This document shows, in pieces, positions 8,347-16,505 of a stretch of DNA of 64,000 nt; the first letter of the stretch is position 1, and every line of letters begins with the position of its first letter. The notes below the pieces were generated by a model. That model saw only the letters and a program-made list of their open reading frames with translations. It was not told the DNA's origin and did not search any database. Position numbers and translations under genes: made by a program. This stretch comes from Nitrososphaerota archaeon (lineage in GTDB: Archaea; Thermoproteota; Nitrososphaeria; Nitrososphaerales; CADDZS01), in NCBI GenBank assembly GCA_021325255.1, contig JAJPHP010000023.1, forward strand, positions 62,001 through 126,000, given 5' to 3'.

Positions 8347-9318
8347 GTGCGACGTCTTGACGAGTCATCATCATCAGACTTTCATTCGTTAAGTAGTTAT
8401 GGAATGCTCAAAAGGGAAGCGGAAAAAGCGTTGAGCCTCCTTCCAATTTCAGTTGGCAACACGCCGCTGGTAAAGTTGGACAGAATTGCTCCAGGCGTAT
8501 TCGGAAAATGTGAAAATCTAAACCCGACTGGCTCGGTGAAGGACCGTGCTGCAGCGGGCATGCTTCAAGCCGCCATCAAGGAGGGGAGGATAAAGCAAGG
8601 TGTTGAGATACTCGATTCCAGCTCGGGAAATACGGGAATCTCTCTTGCCGCTTTTGGAGCCTCCCTCGGCCTGAAAGTTACGATTGTCCTTCCAAAGAAT
8701 GCTAGCATCGAAAGACAGAGACTGCTACGCCTATACGGCGCGAATGTAGTTTACTCAGATCCACTCGATGGGTCGGATGGAGCGATTATTCTAGCAAGGG
8801 AAATGTTTGCAAAGGACGAGGAAAGATACCTCTATCTTGATCAGTACAGCAACGACGCGAACTGGAAGGCTCACTACTACGGCACCGGGCTAGAGATCTG
8901 GGAGCAGACTCGTGGAAAAATAACCCACTTTGTCTCAGGTGTCGGTACAGGTGGCACTGTTATGGGCACGGGTAGGAGGCTCAAGGAAATGAATCATGAA
9001 GTGAAGATTGTCGCCGTCGAGCCGGACAGCCCGTTTCACGGCATAGAGGGGCTGAAGCACATTGAGAGCGCCATCAGGCCTAAGATATTTGACGAAAACT
9101 TCCCCGACGAGACCATCTACCTTCAGACCGAGGTCGCACAGAGGATGGTGTTGAAACTTGCTAGCGAGCAGGGTATTTTTGTGGGAACTTCATCCGGAGC
9201 CACTGTCGCAGTTGCGTCGCAAATTGCTTCGCGAGACAAAGATGCAGTCGTCGTCGCAATTCTGGCCGATCAGGGCAGCAGATATCTGTCCGAGAAGTAC
9301 CTTGATCCAAAACAGTGA
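8347..9318 (+). CDS. cysM: PLP-dependent cysteine synthase, CysM/CysK type
   Basis: This enzyme makes cysteine by replacing the activated hydroxyl of O-acetyl- or O-phosphoserine with sulfur. The PLP lysine is Lys65 in NPTGSVKDR; the substrate loop is SSSGNTGIS (91-99); the phosphate-binding loop is GVGTGGTVMGTG. The segment around LDQYSNDANWKAHYYGTG and the C-terminal half resemble mycobacterial CysM, recalled from memory, which takes sulfur from a protein thiocarboxylate. The neighbours (JAMM protease, then a sulfur carrier/E1/rhodanese fusion) fit that route. The start is a GTG; an ATG at 8404 would remove 19 residues and still keep the whole fold. Whether O-phosphoserine is the substrate is inference. 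Confidence 0.88.
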   Translation: MRRLDESSSSDFHSLSSYGMLKREAEKALSLLPISVGNTPLVKLDRIAPGVFGKCENLNPTGSVKDRAAAGMLQAAIKEGRIKQGVEILDSSSGNTGISLAAFGASLGLKVTIVLPKNASIERQRLLRLYGANVVYSDPLDGSDGAIILAREMFAKDEERYLYLDQYSNDANWKAHYYGTGLEIWEQTRGKITHFVSGVGTGGTVMGTGRRLKEMNHEVKIVAVEPDSPFHGIEGLKHIESAIRPKIFDENFPDETIYLQTEVAQRMVLKLASEQGIFVGTSSGATVAVASQIASRDKDAVVVAILADQGSRYLSEKYLDPKQ

Positions 9319-9369
9319 AGTGGACGTAAAGATCAACGACCTGGCAAATACACGGTGGACGCATGAGCA

Positions 9370-9834
9370 ATGATATTTATTGACCAAATTTTGCTCGACT
9401 CTATGTTTTCGCATGCGGTTTCCACTTTCCCCGAGGAATGCTGTGGGCTCATGATTGGTGGGTTCGGAGAAGATGCTAGCAACAAGAAGGTCAGTTCAAT
9501 CAAGCAAATCAAGAATACCTACGAGCAGAGCGAAAGGTATCATCGCTACACAATAGATCCAAAGGAGTACATGGAAACTGAGATCGAAGTTCAGAACAGA
9601 GGCGAGGAGATTGTCGGAATATACCACTCGCACCCAAACGCGCCTGCGAAGCCTTCGAAATTCGATCAGGGCTATGCATGGCCTACGCTCTCATACATCG
9701 TGATAGAGGTAAGGGACAGGAAACCGATTAACGTAACAAGCTGGATACTGAAGGAGGACAGAAGCGAATTTCTACCTGAAGACCTGAAAATTGTCGGAGG
9801 AAGTAGCAATCGTCAGAAGGACTCTTCTCGCTGA
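9370..9834 (+). CDS. JAMM/MPN+ metalloprotease, Mec+ or desampylase type
   Basis: A 154-residue stand-alone JAB/MPN+ domain. The zinc site is complete: the glutamate in FPEECCG (residues 22-23), His86 and His88 in YHSHPN, Ser96 and Asp99 in PSKFD, giving the HxH-x7-S-x2-D signature. Small prokaryotic members remove residues or proteins from the C-terminal Gly-Gly of ubiquitin-like sulfur carriers; mycobacterial Mec+ releases cysteine from CysO-cysteine and archaeal desampylases cut SAMP conjugates. Its position between a cysteine synthase and a carrier/E1/rhodanese fusion points to the cysteine route. It may also cut the fusion after its internal Gly-Gly. It follows cysM by 51 bases. Confidence 0.88.
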   Translation: MIFIDQILLDSMFSHAVSTFPEECCGLMIGGFGEDASNKKVSSIKQIKNTYEQSERYHRYTIDPKEYMETEIEVQNRGEEIVGIYHSHPNAPAKPSKFDQGYAWPTLSYIVIEVRDRKPINVTSWILKEDRSEFLPEDLKIVGGSSNRQKDSSR

Positions 9835-10018
9835 TTTCGAACAAGCGAAGTGAAACTTGCGCACGATGAACTAGTTTTCAATCTATCCGTATTTTTTGTT
9901 CAAAGAATTAATTATCATGGCAGGGAGAGGAATCTTTTCGGGCCTGACTCCGGCCAGCATGCCAATTTGCGCTTCGTGAAGGACGGAACAGGAACAAATT
10001 TCTAATAGGAAAGACTCG

Positions 10019-10033
10019 GTTCAATAATTGAAC
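10019..10033. promoter_or_regulatory. 15-bp palindrome upstream of the sulfur-carrier/E1 fusion
   Basis: Arms GTTCAAT and ATTGAAC form a perfect 7-bp inverted repeat around one central base, about 100 bases before the TTG start of the fusion gene in a 295-base gap without another gene. It could be a regulator site, but the arms are AT-rich and chance cannot be excluded. Confidence 0.35.
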
Positions 10034-10129
10034 ATAGATCAAGCCTGGGAAAAGGTCTTGGCTCAAATTGCTTATTCCAATTGTAATGAATGAAATTCGA
10101 AGTAATTGATAGGAGAAAAGTAGGAAAAA

Positions 10130-11614
10130 TTGGTTAGGATACTCATTCCGACTGCGCTTAGACAGTATACGGAAGGCTCTAGGACGCAGATAGACGTTTC
10201 AGCAAACACGGTTTCAGAAGCGCTCTCTAGCGTGCTTTCAAGCAATCAGAAACTTGCACGGCACATTCTCGACGAGCAGGGCAACCTCAGAAATTTTGTC
10301 AATGTCTTTCTGAACAACGAGGATATCAGGTACCTGGGTGGAAAACAGGCAAAGGTCACCGACGGGGACACGATAAGGATCGTTCCTGCAATAGCTGGTG
10401 GTCTTCTCGAACCCACAAAAGAAGGAGAAGAACAAGGAGGGCAGGACTCTTCAAACTTTACCATCCCTGGCATTGATGACCGTAACGTCAGGATTTCTCC
10501 GAGGGAGTACAGACGGTACGGACGACACCTGATCATACCTGACGTTGGATTGAGCGGTCAGCGCAGGCTAAAGGCGGCGAAGGTCCTAGTTATTGGAACA
10601 GGTGGGCTTGGGGCCCCGAGTTCTCTATACCTCGCAGCTGCGGGTGTTGGGACGATCGGCTTGGTCGACTTTGACGTTGTAGATGAGACAAACCTGCACA
10701 GGCAGATCCTCTACAACGAAAAGGACGTAGGTAGATCCAAAGTACTTACTGCAAAGCAGAAGCTGCTCGAAGCAAATCCGAACATCACAATAAAGACCTA
10801 CGAGGAGCCTTTGACTTCACTGAATGCTCTTGAAATCTTCAAGGATTATGATGTGATTGTTGACGGCACAGACAACTTTCCGACTCGTTACCTCACAAAC
10901 GACGCATGCGTCATGCTAGGCAAACCAAATGTGTACGCGAGCATTTTCAGATTTGAGGGTCAGGCTACAGTCTTCAATGCAAAAGAAGGCCCCTGCTACA
11001 GGTGTCTGTATCCGAAACCCCCGCCTCCAGGACTAGTACCATCATGCGCAGAAGGAGGCGTGCTTGGAGTCCTTCCTGGATTGATTGGCCTGATTCAGGC
11101 AACGGAGGCGGTGAAACTCATTCTCGGCAAGGGAGAGCCACTGGTAGGAAGATTGCTTGTTTACGACGCGCTATCAATGCGCTTTGACGAACTCAAAATC
11201 AGAAAGAATCCAAAGTGCCCGGTCTGCTCGCCCAATCCTCAGATAACGAAGCTGATCGACTACGAGGCTTTCTGCGGAATCGAAAAAACTCCGGAAGTTG
11301 CCTCTGTCACGCCCAAGGAACTCGCTTCGGAGCTCAACGCAGGCAAGAAGATTCTGCTTCTCGATGTCAGAGAGCCGCACGAGTATGAGATAGTGAATAT
11401 CAAAGGGGCAAAACTGATTCCGCTGGGAGAGCTTCCTGAGAGAGTGAATGAACTAGATACTGCGGACGAGATAGTTGCATACTGCCACACGGGGGGCAGG
11501 AGTGCGAGAGCTACCGACTTTCTGCGCTCGCTGGGATACAAGAAGGTAAGGAATCTTGAAGGCGGCGTTGAGGGATGGGCAGTTGAAGTAGACCCTTCGC
11601 TGCCAAGGTACTAA
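10130..11614 (+). CDS. Fusion: ubiquitin-like sulfur carrier + E1-like adenylyltransferase + rhodanese
   Basis: A 494-residue three-domain protein. Residues 1-91 are a MoaD/ThiS-type beta-grasp carrier ending in the diglycine AIAGG (90-91). After a polar linker (LLEPTKEGEE onward, with a second GG at 103-104), residues 120-380 are a MoeB/ThiF-type E1: nucleotide loop GTGGLGAP (156-163), NLHRQ (188-192), DGTDNFPTRY, and zinc cysteine pairs CYRC (289/292) and CPVC (363/366). Residues 390-494 are a rhodanese with active Cys452 in CHTGGRS. E1 plus rhodanese is the MoeZ layout; it adenylates a carrier's C-terminal Gly and converts it to a thiocarboxylate. Here the carrier is covalently attached and its Gly-Gly is internal, so processing or action in trans is required. 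The TTG start follows an AGGAG about ten bases upstream. Confidence 0.9.
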   Translation: MVRILIPTALRQYTEGSRTQIDVSANTVSEALSSVLSSNQKLARHILDEQGNLRNFVNVFLNNEDIRYLGGKQAKVTDGDTIRIVPAIAGGLLEPTKEGEEQGGQDSSNFTIPGIDDRNVRISPREYRRYGRHLIIPDVGLSGQRRLKAAKVLVIGTGGLGAPSSLYLAAAGVGTIGLVDFDVVDETNLHRQILYNEKDVGRSKVLTAKQKLLEANPNITIKTYEEPLTSLNALEIFKDYDVIVDGTDNFPTRYLTNDACVMLGKPNVYASIFRFEGQATVFNAKEGPCYRCLYPKPPPPGLVPSCAEGGVLGVLPGLIGLIQATEAVKLILGKGEPLVGRLLVYDALSMRFDELKIRKNPKCPVCSPNPQITKLIDYEAFCGIEKTPEVASVTPKELASELNAGKKILLLDVREPHEYEIVNIKGAKLIPLGELPERVNELDTADEIVAYCHTGGRSARATDFLRSLGYKKVRNLEGGVEGWAVEVDPSLPRY

Positions 11615-11681
11615 AAGATCTTAGAGCAAATCGCATTTCCAGAATGCATTGTCAGTGAATGCCTAAGGGAGGCAACTCGAT

Positions 11682-12050
11682 CTAGACGTCCGAGATCACT
11701 ATCAGGTCGTCTCTGATCGAGTTGATGCGCTCTAAGAGCTCAAAACCCTTCTGGGTTAGTCCGTATTCCTTATTGTTGCTGGTAGTAACTGAAGAAGCCA
11801 CTAATCCGCGCTTCTCTAGGTTCGCAATATAGTCCTGCAATGAACCCCAAGAAAGGTTTGCTTTGTACATGATGTGCGTAGGCCTCTGAGCGCCGGCACC
11901 GATGGCCCGAATAATGTCCATGCTCGTATCCATTCTCGAGCGCCTCAACAGGCGAGATTGACCCACAGATTCCGAAGACATGAATTGCTGATTCAGATTT
12001 GATGACATGAGAGAAATGTAGGCGGCGTCCATATTTATCCTTCGTATCAC
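11682..12050 (-). CDS. Small winged-helix transcriptional regulator
   Basis: A 122-residue protein whose C-terminal 85 residues form an archaeal winged helix: MDIIRAIGAGAQRPTHIMYK, then LSWGSLQDYIANLEKRGLV as the recognition region, then a wing with NNKEYGLTQKGFELLERI. The pattern fits the HTH_45-type archaeal family. The likely start may be one of the internal ATGs, since the first 35 residues add no recognisable fold. It converges with the sulfur-fusion gene and lies downstream of the prenyl operon. A relative lies at 19599-19961. The target is unknown. Confidence 0.75.
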   Translation of the reverse strand: MIRRINMDAAYISLMSSNLNQQFMSSESVGQSRLLRRSRMDTSMDIIRAIGAGAQRPTHIMYKANLSWGSLQDYIANLEKRGLVASSVTTSNNKEYGLTQKGFELLERINSIRDDLIVISDV

Positions 12051-12166
12051 CGACTCCTAATCTGCCGCTGGAACTTTTTTGGAAAAAGACAGTTCTTTAT
12101 CGTATGTCGACCCTCCTCTCTTAGAGCATTAACTCAGGCCAATAAGAGGGAGGCTGGAAGCGTAAG

Positions 12167-13588
12167 TTATGCCTCGATTTTTCTAGTAATCTTCAGCCCG
12201 GAGGACCCATGTACGAGGTGATCGGAGTAAAGACTCTTGATTATCCTGACAATTTTTTCGTCATGGGCTGCCTGCGTGAGCAGAAAGACTGAGGTGACCC
12301 GCGGCTCGCTCATTATTTCGTTGGCGTGCTTTATGAACTTGTAACAGTTCTCAAAGCCCGAAGAGAGAATCATGTCAGAGATATTGTCGAAGATTACCGT
12401 GATCCCTGAAGCCTCGGTTGACTTTACTGTCTTGTTCAGAAGATCAAGGAGCACCGCTTGATCGTGTTCGGGAACGAGAATCTCATTTGGTTTGTCCGTT
12501 GGCTTTGGATAGGACACGTCCGCCATCATGATGTAGAACTTGGCATCCGGGACTTGGGAAAGAGACTTGTGTATCGGACTGCCCTTGTTGGTGAAAACGA
12601 AGATAATGTTGCTCAAGGACATGAACTCCTCCGCAAGATCCTTGATTATTTTCTCGTAGGGCATCGAAGGATCTACCTCAAGCAGAAAATTCCTTCCTTG
12701 TAGCGCTCTACTCTCAACTCCAAGTTGCTTTGAAAAGGTGCCCTGAGCGTTTCTGATCGTCACTGCAGAAGACTTTGACACTGGGCGAGTATCAAAGAAG
12801 CCAGAGAGCGTGGATGCGTTGCGAAAGATGACTGCCGTGACCGAAAAGACTAGCGAAAAGACGAGATACATCATGTCGTTGGCGTCGATGCCTGCGGTCC
12901 AGAGATACCCGTCAAAGACGAGAAAGTCGAGACCTATTCCGGCCCAGCAGATAGCGAGAATTATCAGGCTCCTCTTGACAGCTCGGTTTGACGCCTGGCG
13001 CGCGGCAAGCAAGAGCAGGGGCGTGGGGTAGACCAGGAAGAAAACCAAAATCATGAGCAAGGTCAGGAGGTATGGGAAATCGAACCTGGTGGAGAATAGC
13101 GTGACTCCCCACAGGTTATCAAGGCGAACGATGTGGAATGGAGTAAGGACAATGAGATAAATGTCAGCAAAGATGATGAGCGCCATGAATGCAGCGAATG
13201 CAACAAAGTGCTTTGGGTGGCGCTTGACCATATCAACGAATTGTTCCCGAAAGCCCGAGCCAGAGGGCCTCAAGTATGTTGAGATCGATGCGAGACCAAG
13301 TAGCAGTGCGCATAGAAGCACGAGCGTCGTGCTCCCGACTGTGTAAATGTTCATGTCCTCGACGTTGACCAGGTTCAGCCTGATGAATTCGAATCCGACG
13401 AGACAAGTCGCAAGAACGTAGACCGCGAGCAGCGTAACTCGGACGCTCTCGTATGAAGTGATCCTCTGACGGTACATGTAGTACCCTGAGATGGCCGTGA
13501 TAAAGAGGGCGAAAGCGTCCACGGCAGGAGAGACCAGAGTCGAGTATCCCACTTCAATCAACAAAGGAACCGCTGTAGCACCTCTCAC
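12167..13588 (-). CDS. Seven-TM protein with C-terminal DUF835/KaiC-like domain
   Basis: A 473-residue protein. The first 260 residues carry about seven hydrophobic helices (for example FALFITAISGYYMY, TLVLLCALLLGLAS, LTLLMILVFFLVYP). The soluble C-terminal 200 residues resemble the DUF835 family, a degenerate RecA-like sensory domain without a Walker A loop; VIFDNISDMILSSGFENCYK occupies the position of the Walker B strand. Such proteins are thought to act in signalling. It is the last gene of a four-gene operon and its ATG overlaps the GGPP synthase stop by four bases. Function is not known; a membrane sensor controlling the KaiC-like ATPase of the same operon is one possibility. Confidence 0.72.
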   Translation of the reverse strand: MRGATAVPLLIEVGYSTLVSPAVDAFALFITAISGYYMYRQRITSYESVRVTLLAVYVLATCLVGFEFIRLNLVNVEDMNIYTVGSTTLVLLCALLLGLASISTYLRPSGSGFREQFVDMVKRHPKHFVAFAAFMALIIFADIYLIVLTPFHIVRLDNLWGVTLFSTRFDFPYLLTLLMILVFFLVYPTPLLLLAARQASNRAVKRSLIILAICWAGIGLDFLVFDGYLWTAGIDANDMMYLVFSLVFSVTAVIFRNASTLSGFFDTRPVSKSSAVTIRNAQGTFSKQLGVESRALQGRNFLLEVDPSMPYEKIIKDLAEEFMSLSNIIFVFTNKGSPIHKSLSQVPDAKFYIMMADVSYPKPTDKPNEILVPEHDQAVLLDLLNKTVKSTEASGITVIFDNISDMILSSGFENCYKFIKHANEIMSEPRVTSVFLLTQAAHDEKIVRIIKSLYSDHLVHGSSGLKITRKIEA

Positions 13589-14631
13589 CTGTACTTTCTC
13601 TGCTGCTTCTCCCTTGCGCGCAGATCTTTGAATTGTGAAAATAGGGCATAGGTCATGTATTCGAGAACTTTCTTTGAAGGAGAATCAGGAATAACCTTCA
13701 AATGGGATTTCGCCCTTCGGCAGAACTTTTGTCCCAGAATTGCTGCCTTTTCTATAGAGCCGTTTCTCTCGAGCATCGAAATAATCTGCGAGGACTCAAG
13801 AGGGACAGCTTCCCTTCTTGAAAGAGAGTTCTCCTTGGAGGAGGGTACGTCGACGAGAAGGATGTTGCTGGTGTGGTTTTCGTAATCCTTGAAGGCGGGC
13901 TTGCCAGTTACAGCTGGATCTCCGAGAAAGTCCAGCAAATCATCGAGAATCTGGAAGGCTACTCCGTATGAATGACCGTAGCTGTAAAACGCCTTTGTGG
14001 CTCGTGCGTCTGCGCCCCCTGCTACTGCCCCCGCCGCTGTAGCTCCTGCGAAGAGCGAACCTGTTTTCATGCTCGCAGTTTCGATGTACTCATCCTCGGT
14101 TATGTTTCCCTTCGTGGTCGCAAGCATGTCGGAGAACTCGCCTTTCGCAGCCCACTTTGCAGAATCAGCCACGTAGCGAAGAATCAGAGCCATTCGGTCG
14201 GCAGAGATTCCAGAGTCCTCCAGTGTCGAGAGCTCGTGAAATATGTTGAAGAGAAGGTAATCGGAGATTAGTATTGCTCTGACTGAACCATACTCAGAGT
14301 GTATCGCGGGCTTGTTGTGGCGCATCGACGAATCGTCAAGGATATCGTCCTGAATCAAAGAGGCCGAATGCGCGAGTTCAAAGGAGAGAGCGACAGGCAG
14401 AGCCTTCTCATAGCTTCCGCAGGTAGCCTCACAAGAAAGGAGGGCAAGTGTCGCCCTGATTCTCTTGCCCCCAGACGAGATAGCCTTGTACGACGCTCGG
14501 GAAAGGTATGAATCTCCAACGAACAGTTTTCGTAAAGCGGTGTCAACCACCGACTTGTAATGCGAGATTGCATACTCGAAAGAAGCAATCTTCTTGGGCT
14601 GGTAGGCTAACTCAAATGATGACTCTGCCAA
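13585..14631 (-). CDS. Polyprenyl diphosphate synthase (geranylgeranyl diphosphate synthase type)
   Basis: This enzyme condenses isopentenyl diphosphate with allylic diphosphates to give a C20 or similar chain, the precursor of archaeal lipids, quinones and carotenoids. Both aspartate-rich motifs are present: DDILDD at 95-100 and DDLLD at 230-234. GGKRIRA (54-60) and the KTG at 189-191 are also family hallmarks. The 348-residue length is typical. It overlaps the preceding prenyltransferase gene by 20 bases and the following membrane gene by four, so the three are surely co-expressed. Product chain length cannot be fixed without modelling the residues before the first motif. Confidence 0.9.
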   Translation of the reverse strand: MAESSFELAYQPKKIASFEYAISHYKSVVDTALRKLFVGDSYLSRASYKAISSGGKRIRATLALLSCEATCGSYEKALPVALSFELAHSASLIQDDILDDSSMRHNKPAIHSEYGSVRAILISDYLLFNIFHELSTLEDSGISADRMALILRYVADSAKWAAKGEFSDMLATTKGNITEDEYIETASMKTGSLFAGATAAGAVAGGADARATKAFYSYGHSYGVAFQILDDLLDFLGDPAVTGKPAFKDYENHTSNILLVDVPSSKENSLSRREAVPLESSQIISMLERNGSIEKAAILGQKFCRRAKSHLKVIPDSPSKKVLEYMTYALFSQFKDLRAREKQQRKYR

Positions 14632-15547
14632 GAAGCAACAATACCCCCCATAGCAAATATTCGCCGTCCCCGACTATGTCACAAAGCAAGTTCATACTCC
14701 CTTGCTTCCTCGTTGAGAGCCACCTGTACGCCATCGAGTAAGCAGGCAGCGCGAGGATCACAATCGAGTATATTGGAAGAAGGTCGATCGTGATCAAGAA
14801 GACGCCATACGCGGCCGAAGAGAAATCGACAAGATTCAAAACAAAATTTGTTTTTCGTATCCCGAGGGCGATGGGCATTGTTCTTACTCCGCTTGCAATG
14901 TCCCCCTTTACGTCGCGCTCGTCAAAGAAGACTGTGTTGACGAACAGTCTGAGAAAGACGAATACTCCTAGTGCAAACAAGATTATCCCCACCTGTTGAT
15001 AATACAGACCGACCAGAACAGGAATCAGCGACCAGCCGAGCGAGATTGTGATATTCTTCACAAGCAATTTTTCTTTTAGGCGCTTTGCTCCCAAGAGTGG
15101 AAGGAGAAGCTTCTTTGACCCCACACTGTACGCAACGCTAAGGACCAATGGTATCAGGAGAGCAAGGAAGAAAGGGACGTTGCTCAAAAAAGCTAGAATG
15201 TATCCCAGTCCAAAGCAAGAAGCAGTAATTGCGGGGATGTACCTCTTTCTTCTGCTCAGGTAGCGCGTTCTCTGGGGGTTCGATAGCGCGTCCTGATCCA
15301 GCTCCAGAGCCCTGTTCATGGAGTAAGCGCCATACGAGAAAAGATATGCCATTGCAAGAAGTTGAATTGAGGGAATGCGCCCAAGAAGCATCGCGCAGAA
15401 TGCAGCAATGCTTGACGTCCCCAGCGCCAGAAGATGACCACCGTAGATGAACTCACTCCCAATATTAACAACTAGCGCGGAAACCTTTCGTCTAGTACTT
15501 TCCGGAATTCTCAGCCGGGGCACTTCTTGCTGTGCGAATTGGGGCAA
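14612..15547 (-). CDS. UbiA-family membrane prenyltransferase
   Basis: A 311-residue polytopic membrane protein that would move a prenyl group to an acceptor. The first Asp-rich loop reads NRALELDQDALSNPQRTRY, a variant of NDxxDxxxD in which the usual first Asp is Arg; the second is FFDERDVKGD. About eight hydrophobic segments surround them. The family includes the DGGGP synthase of archaeal lipid synthesis, MenA and the lycopene elongases. The variant first motif and the operon with its own GGPP synthase and KaiC-like genes argue against simple housekeeping lipid synthesis, but the acceptor is unknown. It follows the KaiC-like gene by 21 bases. Confidence 0.82.
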   Translation of the reverse strand: MPQFAQQEVPRLRIPESTRRKVSALVVNIGSEFIYGGHLLALGTSSIAAFCAMLLGRIPSIQLLAMAYLFSYGAYSMNRALELDQDALSNPQRTRYLSRRKRYIPAITASCFGLGYILAFLSNVPFFLALLIPLVLSVAYSVGSKKLLLPLLGAKRLKEKLLVKNITISLGWSLIPVLVGLYYQQVGIILFALGVFVFLRLFVNTVFFDERDVKGDIASGVRTMPIALGIRKTNFVLNLVDFSSAAYGVFLITIDLLPIYSIVILALPAYSMAYRWLSTRKQGSMNLLCDIVGDGEYLLWGVLLLLGRVII

Positions 15548-15568
15548 GTAGACCGAAGACGCCCTAAT

Positions 15569-16303
15569 TCAAGATGTCCAAGGAATTATCTCGACGCCTT
15601 TGGACGTGAACGCCACTGCGTGATACTTTCTGCTGTGATCCGTTCCCCTGAGTTTCCTAACCATGAATCTCGTCTTCATTTCCATGTGAGGAGTGACGAA
15701 ACTCTCGAGCTGGAAAATACCGTCGGAGAGGAACTCTTCGATGCCAGAGCCAGAATCAAAGGAACTCTGAGGCTTGCTCAGGGTCATCACAGTGGTGATC
15801 CCGTCCCTCTTCAGCGTCTTGTAGATTAGATGCATGAGAAAGGCGTAATCGAATTTTCCCTTGGCTCCGCTCAAGAAAGCTGTCAGAGAATCGAGGACCA
15901 GCCTCTTTGCGTGAACCTCGTCCAGAGCACCAACTATGGTTTCAATGTTCGAACCCATGCCGCTTCCCTCGAGGACGTCCAGGTCGATGAGCCTCAACTT
16001 GTCTTTTCTTCGGAGCGCGTCGAGATCCATTCCGTATCTCTTCATGTTGCGGCTGAGGCTTTCGACATCCTCTTCAAATGTCGCGAATACTGCAGGCTCG
16101 TCATAGAGAGTGACTGCGTTGTAGATGAACTGGCAAGCAAAGGTGGTCTTTCCAGCACCTACACCGCCAGCGAGAAGAACAAAATCTCCAACTTGTAGTC
16201 CGCCCTCGATCAGGTTGTCCAAACCGGGAATGCCAGTTGGAACACGCTTTCCAGTAACCGATCTCCCGACTATTCTTTCCATTACTCCGTCGGTGGCCTG
16301 CAA
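15569..16303 (-). CDS. Single-domain KaiC/RadA-like ATPase
   Basis: A 244-residue RecA-superfamily ATPase of the KaiC type, one domain only. It starts with the family's RVPTGIPGLDNLIEGGL, then Walker A GGVGAGKTT (46-54), the FEED motif (FATFEEDVESL) and a Walker B strand RLVLDSLTAF. Archaeal single-domain KaiC proteins act in signalling, often in arrays with membrane or DUF835 partners rather than in a clock. It is the first gene of the operon with UbiA, GGPP synthase and a 7-TM/DUF835-like protein, so a regulatory ATPase acting on that pathway or its membrane partner is plausible. Confidence 0.85.
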   Translation of the reverse strand: MQATDGVMERIVGRSVTGKRVPTGIPGLDNLIEGGLQVGDFVLLAGGVGAGKTTFACQFIYNAVTLYDEPAVFATFEEDVESLSRNMKRYGMDLDALRRKDKLRLIDLDVLEGSGMGSNIETIVGALDEVHAKRLVLDSLTAFLSGAKGKFDYAFLMHLIYKTLKRDGITTVMTLSKPQSSFDSGSGIEEFLSDGIFQLESFVTPHMEMKTRFMVRKLRGTDHSRKYHAVAFTSKGVEIIPWTS

Positions 16304-16505
16304 ATTTGCAATACTCGACCTCCTTATCTCTAGATGATCAAGGGAGAAAATGCGTTTGCGCTCTTTTATCGTTATTAGGTTTTTTTTCGAGTTTTGCGTA
16401 GAGTCTTTTGGAATTCGGTAATGGGCAGTACCGGATCCAAATCAGTACGGTCAATTCATATTGCTTTAGTGCAGTGACTCACAACGTTTTGCCAGAGTAC
16501 TCTGT

